In this document: in pieces, positions 24,792-36,700 of the stretch
Numbering within the stretch: the stretch's first letter is position 1
Layout: each line of letters opens with the position of its first letter
Assembly (NCBI GenBank): GCA_964017155.1
Contig: OZ024857.1
Coordinates: forward strand, 35,535,241-35,599,240
DNA: 64,000 nt
Direction of reading: 5' to 3'
From: Oasisia sp. SBJ-2009
Lineage: Eukaryota; Annelida; Polychaeta; Sabellida; Siboglinidae
Made by a program: the position numbers and the translations under genes
The notes under the pieces: model-generated
Database searches by the model: none
What the model saw: only the letters and a program-made list of their open reading frames with translations
Told to the model about the DNA's origin: nothing

Positions 24792-27700
24792 TTCCTTCTG
24801 TCCTTAACATGTCTGACCTGTTAATGGGTCAAACTAAATACTGTAAAAATGTATTATGTGCCTATACATCCATATGTATCTTTGCTGTCTAATACCTCTG
24901 TCAGTGTCATACATATTCAGTAGAAAGCAGAGTTCAAGGGAATGTTTTGAATGGTTGATTTTTTATTTGTTCCAAAGACGGCTTCCCTAGCAGGGAAGCA
25001 TAGCTTTATCTAGAGACCCACCCGTCATTTGGACGGGTAAAAACGAATATGGATGGGTAGAAATATGGAGGACGGGTTGTGGACGGGCAAAAAATGAAGG
25101 AGCAAAAAAAAAAAGGTCTTCCAAAACCATAGATATTGTTAGTTATGCCTTGAAAGTGAGTGTAAATGGTGTCACATGTGTGTTTGTAGCCCATTTCAGG
25201 TCATCAGGCACAATTTGAAAGTTTATAAACTCGCTTAACGGTTAACATCAACGTGTCCACCAAAACATGTGACTGGCAAACCAAAACATGTGACTGGCAA
25301 TAATTTCATCCTGCATAAAGCCCTGCAGGGAAGGCAGCTCTCTTGTGTTATAAAAAAGATGTTGTCTCGTCACAGCATTGACCAGTTGCTGCAGGACCGT
25401 AGGCCAGACCCTGAGGAGATGCTGAGGAACCTTGGCTTCACAACCGGGTCTAAGACAGAGTCTCGTCGCCGTGTGCCAGTGCGGTTCCTTCAGAGTCCCT
25501 CACGCGCCAAGGGAATCTGTCTGGAGGAACTCATGAAGACAAACCCTGAGCTGAAGGAATGCATCGAGGCCTCTAAGACCTTGATAACATCACAGAGAAA
25601 CGGTGAGGGGCACAGTGAGAGGCTTGTGGGGAGTGGGTGGGGACTAACTACACACTGCCTTCTCCCCACTTGGAGTCTTGTGGGGTGGGGACTACCTTGT
25701 ACTGTCAGTTCTGCCAACTCAGTGATACTTCTCCAACTATCCTGATATTCTACAGTTTATTCTCTGTCTTGGATGATCCTAACAGATGTCTTGCCAGCTG
25801 TGGCAGTGTTCACTGTCTGAGTCTTGGGATGATCCTAACAGATGTCTTGCCAGCAGTGGCAGTGTTCACTGCCTGGGTCTTGGATGATCCTAACAGATGT
25901 CTTGCCAGCAGTGGCAGTGTTCACTGTCTGAGTCTTGGATGATCCTAACAGATGTCTTGCCAGCAGTGGCAGTGTTCACTGTCTGAGTCTTGGATGATCC
26001 TAACAGATGTCTTGCCAGCAGTGGCAGTGTTCACTGTCTGAGTCTTGGATGATCCTAACAGATGTCTTGCCAGCAGTGGCAGTGTTCACTGTCTGAGTCT
26101 TGGATGATCCTAACAGATGTCTTGCCAGCAGTGGCAGTGTTCACTGTCTGAGTCTTGGATGATCCTAACAGATGTCTTGCCAGCAGTGGCAGTGTTCACT
26201 GTCTGAGTCTTGGATGATCCTAACAGATGTCTTGCCAGCAGTGGCAGTGTTCACTGTCTGAGTCTTGGATGATCCTAACAGATGTCTTGCCAGCAGTGGC
26301 AGTGTTCACTGTCTGAGTCTTGGATGATCCTAACAGATGTCTTGCCAGCAGTGGCAGTGTTCACTGTCTGAGTCTTGGATGATCCTAACAGATGTCTTGC
26401 CAGCAGTGGCAGTGTTCACTGTCTGAGTCTTGGATGATCCTAACAGATGTCTTGCCAGCAGTGGCAGTGTTCACTGTCTGAGTCTTGGATGATCCTAACA
26501 GATGTCTTGCCAGCAGTGGCAGTCTTCACTGTCTGAGTCTTGGATGATCCTAACAGATGTCTTGCCAGCAGTGGCAGTCTTCATTGTCTGAGTCTTGGAT
26601 GATCCTAACAGATGTCTTGCCAACAGTGGCAGTGTTCACTGTCTCAATGTTGTTTCACACATTGCTTTGTCATTGCAGGTGGCCACATGCCGCCCATCTC
26701 CCTCAAGACTGTCAGCCGAATGGTGAAAAAATTCTCACAGCTGCACAAAGCACATCCACAGGAGACGAGTGCCCCAAGGAACCACGTTGAGCCTATGGAG
26801 ATAACCTCTCCTGACGGCTACAAGTACAAGACAATCCTCGACCCAGAGAATGCACGCTACCTCGACAAGCAGGGCCATTACAAATTGTCACGACGCAACC
26901 GCTTTAATAAGATGCCAGATATTGAAAGTCCGTCATCCTCGCTAGACCACACATTGCCTTGTGAGGATGGTAAGACTCCACTGAAGTTGAAGGTTGTCTG
27001 CAGCAAGAAGGATGGGAAGACTGAGAGGCAGGGGGGAGAGGGAGAGGGAGAGAAGGCCGTCATGCTGAGGAGACGATTGGAACTTGTTGAGTCCAACAAA
27101 GAGAACATCAGCTTGCACATCGACCACAATGCTAACCTGCAGCCACAACCAGTTATCCAGCCGCTATGGCAGCCAGCGGGCTGGCTCATGCGGCCACACC
27201 ATCCAAACCATGGTGCAGTTCTTGAATACTTTCTACAGCGGAGCTTCTCTCAGAAGAGCATCCAGTTAGAACACAAGAATACTGATGCTTCTGCCAGGCA
27301 GAATAGTACACCGGATGGAGAGTTCTCTGGAAGAGAGCACCAACATGGCCGTGGTCATGTCGCTGTAGAAACACTAGGTGTGAGCAGTGCAGCATTAGAC
27401 ATAATGGAGCACCGCTGTGACCAATCAAGTGATGACTTATCAGGTAACAGTGTAGGCAAAGAAGGAAGTGAGGTCCCACGGCTAAGGTGCACATCACCTG
27501 AAGGAGAAGTTTCTGGTTCATGGAACACAGACCCGAATGACATCTGTCACATGGAAGATGACAGTGACACCCCACAGGGGGCTGGGGGTGACACCAGTGA
27601 AGAGTCAGAGAGAGCAGCAGAAAGAGGAGGCCCCCTGAGCAGTGGCAGCAAGACCCAGTTGTTGCATCGACGGTCAAACTGGCACAGATCTACCAATTTC

Positions 27701-30700
27701 ACAATCCAAGTAGAACCTGAGGAGCTGGTGGCAGGTGAAAGGTTACACCCACTCAGGGCCTCCATGGTGGAGCAGGAGGGCATGGTGGAGCAGGAGGGCA
27801 TGGTGGAGCAGGAGGGCATGGTGGAGCAGGAGGGCATGGTGGAGCAGGAGGGCATGGTGGAGCAGGAGGGCATGGTGGAGCAGGAGGGCATGGTGGAGCA
27901 GGCGGGCATGAGACGAGTGCCACCACTACATGGTGACGACTCACAGCAACCGTCATTTGAGATGGAGGTGAGGTGTCATTTCTCTTCACAACGGTTATGG
28001 TCTACTCTGGAAAAACAGAAAATGTTCTATGTTTTTCGGGTACTTTTGTATATATGTTCATTTAATAATTTGTAGTTATATTTATTTGCCCTGTTGTTAA
28101 GGAATTAGTTGGAATGTTCTCCAAAATGTACCATTTAAAAAAACAAATATTTTAAAAACAAATATGACAGTACTGCATTTTTTTTCTAAACATAGTTTGG
28201 GCATTTTTGCATCATTTTACCCTAGAGAAATATTGTATTAAGCTATGACTCCTTGTTTGCAGATAAATTATGCGGCAAATTAATGAACATGGTGTTCTCT
28301 GGAAATAAATAGAACTTGTCGCAAATGTGCCTAGGCAAATGCGTTTTTTCAGGCAAATGCAGTAAAAAAGTCAAATTGTATTCACACAGGAATCAAATAA
28401 GAAATGTATAGAAATTATATAATTGCAGAGGTTTTATAGTTAGTGTCGTAACAGATGCCATTTTGTGACTTGTATATCACAATATGTATTATAACTGTAC
28501 TACTGATAAACTTACTGCAGGTGCACAGTTCAGACGAGGACGTGGTTGATGACAGTTTGCCTGTCTTCAAGCGCGAAACCAGCAAAGGTAGTGTGTTTCC
28601 TTCCCCCATTCCTCTTGTCATTAAAGGCTATGTAATGTGAGTTGGGTTGGTTTCAGTTGTTATTTCCATTGCACACTTTGTAATCATAATTACATTGTGA
28701 TTGGTCTTTTTTCATAATAATATAATAGTAATTTAGTTAATAATGTGTAATTGGGCATTGTAATTTACTATTGTAAATGTAATTTAAACCAACAGTGTAA
28801 GCAGAAATGTGTGAATTAAGTTTTTAAATGTACACTAAAGCTGGGGAGAGGAACGGGACATCTGAGAGGGGATGCACTTACACTACTGTAGAGTGAGCGT
28901 AATGACATCTGAGAGGGGGTGCACTTACACTACTGTAGAGGGAGCATAGTGACATCTGAGAGGGGATGCACTTACACTACTGTAGAGGGAGCATAGTGAC
29001 ATCTGAGAGGGGATGCACTTACACTACTGTAGAGTGAGCATAATGACATCTGAGAGGGGATGCACTTACACTACTGTAGAGTGAGCATAATGACATCTGA
29101 GAGGGGGTGCACTTACACTACTGTAGAGTGAGCATAATGACATCTGAGAGGGGGTGCACTTACACTACTGTAGAGTGAGCATAGTGACATCTGAGAGGGG
29201 ATGCACTTACACTACTGTAGAGTGAGCATAATGACATCTGAGAGGGGATGCACTTACACTACTGTAGAGTGAGCATAATGACATCTGAGAGGGGATGCAC
29301 TTACACTACTGTAGAGGGAGCATAGTGACATCTGAGAGGGGATGCACTTACACTACTGTAGAGTGAGCATAATGACATCTGAGAGGGGATGCACTTACAC
29401 TACTGTAGAGTGAGCATAATGACATCTGAGAGGGGGTGCACTTACACTACTGTAGAGTGAGCATAATGACATCTGAGAGGGGGTGCACTCAGACTACTGT
29501 AGAGTGAGCATAATGACATCTGAGAGGGGGTGCACTCAGACTACTGTAGAGTGAGCATAATGACATCTGAGAGGGGGTGCACTCAGACTACTGTAGAGTG
29601 AGCATAATGACATCTGAGAGGGGGTGCACTCAGACTACTGTAGAGTGAGCATAATGACATCTGAGAGGGGGTGCACTCAGACTACTGTAGAGTGAGCATA
29701 ATGACATCTGAGAGGGGATGCACTTACACTACTGTAGAGTGAGCATACTGACATCTGAGAGGGGGTGCACTCAGACTACTGTAGAGTGAGCATAATGACA
29801 TCTGAGAGGGGATGCACTTACACTACTGTAGAGTGAGCATAATGACATCTGAGATGGGGTGCACTCAGACTACTGTAGAGTGAGCATAATGACATCTGAG
29901 AGGGGGTGCACTCAGACTACTGTAGAGTGAGCATAATGACATCTGAGAGGGGGTGCACTTACACTACTGTAGAGTGAGCATAATGACATCTGAGAGGGGG
30001 TGCACTTACACTACTGTAGAGTGAGCATAATGACATCTGAGAGGGGGTGCACTCAGACTACTGTAGAGTGAGCATAATGACATCTGAGAGGGGGTGCACT
30101 TACACTACTGTAGAGTGAGCATAATGACATCTGAGAGGGGGTGCACTTACACTACTGTAGAGTGAGATAATGACATCTGAGAGGGGATGCACTTACACTA
30201 CTGTAGAGTGAGATAATGACATCTGAGAGCGGGTGCACTTACACTACTGTAGAGTGAGATAATGACATCTGAGAGGGGGTGCACTTACACTACTGTAGAG
30301 TGAGATAATGACATCTGAGAGGGGGTGCACTTACACTACTGTAGAGGGAGCATAATGACATCTGAGAGGGGGTGCACTTACACTACTGTAGAGTGAGATA
30401 ATGACATCTGAGAGGGGGTGCACTTACACTACTGTAGAGGGAGCATAATGACATCTGAGAGGGGGTGCACTTACACTACTGTAGAGTGAGCATAATGACA
30501 TCTGAGAGGGGGTGCACTTACACTACTGTAGAGGGAGCATAATGACATCTGAGAGGGGGTGCACTTACACTACTGTAGAGGGAGCATAATGACATCTGAG
30601 AGGGGGTGCACTTACACTACTGTAGAGTGAGCATAATGACATCTGAGAGGGGGTGCACTTACACTACTGTAGAGTGAGATAATGACATCTGAGAGGGGGT

Positions 30701-33700
30701 GCACTCAGACTACTGTAGAGTGAGCATAATGACATCTGAGAGGGGGTGCACTCAGACTACTGTAGAGTGAGCATAATGACATCTGAGAGGGGGTGCTCTT
30801 ACACTACTGTAGAGTGAGATAATGACATCTGAGAGGGGGTGCACTCAGACTACTGTAGAGTGAGATAATGACATCTGAGAGGGGGTGCACTCAGACTACT
30901 GTAGAGTGAGCATAATGACATCTGAGAGAGGGTGCACTTACACTACTGTAGAGTGAGATAATGACATCTGGATGGTGCTTGTGTAGGCTCACTGGTGCGC
31001 ACTGGAAGTGGGCAGTCTGACAGCAGTGGCTTCATAGAGCTAGATGAAGAATCGGAAACAACAGCATCATTTGCCAGAGATTCTTCAAAGGACTCAGTGA
31101 TGGTAAGAATGTGCAATCACTTGCTTTTTCTTTTACGTGCATGTTATGTGATTGATCATACATGGGTTCATGTATATTGGATTCTCATTCACCTAGAACA
31201 AGTTGTACCTGCTAATTTAATTTGTTCATTCTTGTTAGGCTAAAACCTGTATAAGACAGATCTGAAGTAGCCGAACATTAACTGCATGTTGTGTTATTCA
31301 CACTGAATTACTGCAACTACAACATTGGTCAAATTAATTTTTTTATTAAAAGACAAACATTACATTGTAATATGGCTAGTGTTTGCTTGCAGGAAAGTCA
31401 CACTGGGAGCAGTGACAGCTCTTGCACAGTGTGTGGGTCACTGGACCGTGACATGATGTCATCACTGGAACATGATGGACATTCTCCACCAGAACATGAT
31501 GGACAGTATTCAGTGGAGTGCAACAGATGTTCTTTGCAGGATAGTGACCCAGTGCGATATATTGCTCCCTCCCTTTATGTGCCCAGTCTAGACTCTGTCA
31601 ACACTACTGATATAGTGACCACCAGTGACGACCATGACAATGCCACCTGCAGCAATGTGATAAACGATGGTCACATGAACGTGGACTCAAATGACACTCT
31701 ATCAGCGAATATGCCATGGGAAAATAATTGGACAGAAGTGTCAAAAACAAGCAAATATCAACTACCTCCATGTTGTCAGACACAGTCAGAGACACATGTG
31801 AGTGACAAGTCACTAATGACAGGTGTTGTGTACACTCAGTCATCATGGGATGAATGCAAAGACAAGGCAGTGCCAAGCACCACAGACACAGTGTCTTCTT
31901 GGAGACGTGTTGAGATGGACAGTGTCGAAGACCACAGGCTCACTCCCCATCCTACATGTGGTCCGGAAGCTGAGACAGTGATGCAGCGTACTGGTGTTGG
32001 TAATAGTGCTCACGTACATGGTCAAGACATTTTAAAGGAGTCAGCAAATCAGGAAGAGGATGCAGAACATGAACAGGCACAGCATCTGGCACATGAGGCA
32101 AGGCAGGCGCAGCAGCAGCATCTGGTTGATGAGGTGAAGCAGGTCCAGCAAGCTGTGCTCCGTTATAAGTCATCTCTACAAGTGCTCGAGTCTCGCTCCA
32201 CTGAAATCGTATCAATATGCATCAGTGAGCAGTTCAGGTTGGTCAAACATCTCTGTCTAATAGATGGTACATGAGGAGTTGCTCTAAATGGTGTCCTGCC
32301 TCACCTTACCTGTCCTCTACAGGGCTGGCTACCCTGTCAACATCTCTTGTACTCTATATGTGATACTCCACTGGTCTTGTCACCTGTAATGCAGGACTAC
32401 TCCTTCCTCACTGTGTCTTGTCACTTGCTACCTCTTTCACTTCTGTCCATGTTTCTACCCCAGGTGGTGCCTCGATTTTACTCTTCCTTGCTTTGGCTGA
32501 CTCACTGTCTGTGTTCCTTCTTTTCTCTGTTAGCATCCTCGGGCTCAGGGGGTCTGACTCTCTAAGGACGACTCCAGTCTGGTTACATTTGGTTTTCTTG
32601 TCTGGATGCCAATCTGCTTTTCTTTTGTGTTATGCTTTTGTGTCTGCCATGGGAAAGTTATGTAAATTTGATTGTTCTGACTCCATAGACGACCAGATAC
32701 CCAGTACACACCCACATACCCAACAGTGAACATCCAGATACCCAGTACAAACCCACATACCCAACAGTGAACATCCAGATACCCAGTACAAGCCCACGTA
32801 CCCAACAGTGAACATCCAGATACCAAGTACAAACCCACATACCCAACAGTGAACATCCAGATACCCAGCACACACCCACATACCCAACAGTGAACATCCA
32901 GATACCCAGTACACACCCACATACCCAACAGTGAACATCCAGATACCCAGTACACACACACACACCCAACAGTGAACAGCCAGATACCTAGTACACACCC
33001 ACATACCCAGCAGTGAACATCCAGATACCCAGTACACACCCAGATACCCAGCAGTGAACATCCTGATATCAAGTGAACATCCAGATACCTAGCTCATTAA
33101 ACATCTTTAGACCACTACGAATCAGCCAAGTGCTGCATGTTGACTGACATGTTTATTCTGCTGAGACATGTCACATACATAAGAACCTAGTCGTCTGCAG
33201 TCACACAGCCAATGTGTAAGCTTATAAAGGTGCAGCACTAGTGTACCGGGGTAGTGTATGTTGTACAGCTTTCTTACACAGCAGTCATACACAGCCACAC
33301 AACACGTCTCCAATGGTGTCCCAGGGCAAATGCAGCCATGCGTGTCCATGTCAACCATAGATACCTTTAACTAGATGTGATATAAATATGGGGACGGAAC
33401 CCATGAATTACTGCAGTAATTGGCACTGAAATTATCAATTCAGTGTATTGTATTAATAGCAGTTAAGATGTAACCATAAGCTGTAACACACTTTCCTCTA
33501 TTCACCTATGCCTGTGACAAATATGCCATTACATTCCTGATCAAACTTGATAGTTTTTAATTATGTCTCATAACATTATTTACTCAGTCTGATTTCAAAC
33601 AAATAAAATGATATAAATGTGTGGCTTACAACATTCTGCATAGTTAATATTGTGTTTCTACATTCACACTTGGTCCAATGTAATCATCCGCTTTCTTGGT

Positions 33701-36700
33701 TCATTGTTAATATACAGAAAAAAGAAAAAGATTTCTTGCGAGGTAAATCTTTTACTAATTAATGTTATCAACAGTCCTTAAAAACAATGAATAGTTTGCC
33801 GAGTTTACTTACTTACTTACACATAATAATTATTGCTCACTAATAATGTTGACTCCAGTGATTTTGGCTACACAGTAAGACAGGAAAAGAAAAATGTAAT
33901 AAAATGCATCTTTCTTTATTATCCAGTTTCATTGCTAAGGTAATTAAATGTTTTTCTTTTCTTGTGAAAACAACATTTATACCCCAGGGAATAAAGATGC
34001 CCTTGTTGTTCAGATGCCTTATCTCTTACGGTTATTACAGATTACACCTTATCAGAACTTTGCCCCAAGTAAATATTTATATATCACTTGTTCCAGTTGG
34101 AGATAACATTCAGGAATATATACCTAATGTTGGAGCATGTACAACGTAAAGATTACACACCACAACATACAAAGCAAACTTCAAGTCATGTTATAATATT
34201 ATTTTATTTTAAAGATAACACGCATGAAGATGACATGAATGCATATTTTACACCAGGTCAACTTTTCTATCAGATTTTCTTGTTGGCTGTATGTAAATCA
34301 CAGATAACATTCCAAAGCATATACGAGTCATTCGTACAGCCAGACTTCATGTTGTGTGACTGCTCTTGAAGAGGCCCAGGGCACGTGTGAGTGGGTGAGT
34401 TCTCTCGCCTCAAGTGCTCAGTGCTGATACCTGTTGCAGGGAGGAACTTTGCGAACTGCAGCAGTTGCGCAGTGACATCTTCGAGGAGGTGGTGAAACTG
34501 GAGCATCTGCTGGCTGTGCGCATGAGACTAGTCATTGCAGGCGCTGGCGTTCAGCTTCAAGCTAGTCACACCAACCACGAGCACATCGTATTGCCTGTGA
34601 GTGCTGTTTAACAGAAACTGAGTGTAGTGCAGTGCAGTGCAGTGCAGTGCAGTGCAGTGCAGTGCAGTGCAGTGCAGTGCAGTGCAGTGCAGTGCAGTGT
34701 AGATGTAACATTTCTCTTGATCTTATTATTCACCTGTAAATGTTAGTTTTGCTTGGCTCAGAATACAACGTTTTTATTCCTTTGTGCCAATGGTCCAGTG
34801 GACTTATGGCATCACTGTGTGTCCACCAGGCACTGTTAGTTCCCATATCTCAGGACCTAAGGTGCACACCAGGGCCTCCAAATAAGCTACATGTCTACAT
34901 GTTGCCTATGTCTGCCTAATGCTTGTGTATTCCTACTGACCCCCACTTTGGAGGGTAGGGGTTTGCCATGAACCATGGTTAACTGATAAGTAACAGTGCC
35001 TATTGCAGACTGTGCCACTGCCACTCCCTGGACCCAGGTGGCCTACCTGGAAAGCATAGCTATTGCTATTCCATCTCCAGAAGGCCACTGGCAGCTGCTT
35101 CTGCACATTTTTATTATAAAAACCAGAGACAAATCCAGTTAGACGATTATGGTGAAGAAACTAGGCCAGTGACTATGATTCATAATAATTACAAACTCAC
35201 TATAAATAGTCCAAAAGGCTTCAAGGCCTCTTGGCCCATTGTTAGATTAATATTCTGTCATGTAGTTTTAATAATTTAAAAAAATCGGCAGTGTAGACAG
35301 TCAAATTATATAAGAAAAGTTGTTTATTAAAACACATTAATTTAGTCAGATATTACAGCAGATTCAGTTTATACTGTATATGTCTAATATGGCACAGTTG
35401 AAAATATAATGATTAGAAAGCTTTCTACATTTTGTTCATTTACAAATGTTTTTTCTAAAATATAATTCCAGACTTGTTTATATTATTTTATCTTTCCTGT
35501 TCAGTATACATTGTATTCAATACTTCCTATACCGATACCACATTATCACCGTTGGTTGCAGATGATCGAATTATTGAAGGAACAGACACATCACCATAGC
35601 ATCATTGACACAAATATGTCACAACAGTCAGTGACACACTCACCCAATGGTGGTGACATGACGGTTGACATGACCATTGATGACACAAGTCATCCTTTGT
35701 GTCAACGGAGCGACAATGTCCTGCCCTGTCAGATGATGTTTGGGCCAGCCATGGATGAGGTAAGGAGTGAAAATGTCCCACCCTGTCAAATGATGTTTGG
35801 GCCAGCCATGGATGAGGTAAGGAGTGACAATGTCCCACCCTGTCAAATGATGTTTGGGCCAGCCATGGATGAGGTAAGGAGTGACAATGTCCCGCCCTGT
35901 CAGATGATGTTTGGGCCAGCCATGGATGAGGTAAGGAGTGACAATGTCCCACCCTGTCAGATGATGTTTGGGCCAGCCATGGATGAGGTAAGGAGTGACA
36001 ATGTCCCACCCTGTCAGATGATGTTTGGGCCAGCCATGGATGAGGTAAGGAGTGACAATGTCCCACCCTGTCAGATGATGTTTGGGCCAGCCATGGATGA
36101 GGTAAGGAGTGACAATGTCCCGCCCTGTCAGATGATGTTTGGGCCAGTCATGGATGAGGTAAGGAGTGACAATGTCCCACCCTGTCAGATGATGTTTGGG
36201 CCAGCCATGGATGAGGTAAGGAGTGACAATGTCCCACCCTGTCAGATGATGTTTGGGCCAGCCATGGATGAGGTAACTGATTTGTTTAGATAGTAATTAT
36301 TTAAGTTGTGAAGGATCTTGAAAGGTGATTTATACCTCACAACAGAAGACATTATGTGAGTTTCTACCCAGCCAACATCCCGCGAATATTGATTTTACCA
36401 GCTGATTCTGGGCAACAACTGATATCGTTTATACCTTTTACATGCCAAGGAAACTGAATTACTTTTAAGCAAAACTGATATCCTATTTTGAATAACCTAG
36501 CTTATACCATATTGCATATGCAATTGCCAGTAATTCATACATATAATAGTGCAGTGTTGTCTGTTATGTTGTCACAGTGGCGTAACACTGACTGTAGTTT
36601 AATACAATTATGAATTGATTATACAGTTTAGCAGTAACATATATGTTACATGTTTTATAACAAGTAGCAGCGTTCAAGAACGATTGTGAGCATAACTGTA

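Noticed and set aside
25269..25375. Upstream part of the open frame before ITPRID exon 3 ([13 protein letters not shown]...)
   Set aside because: Family similarity begins at SIDQLL and a good acceptor sits exactly there. The sequence before it is intron.
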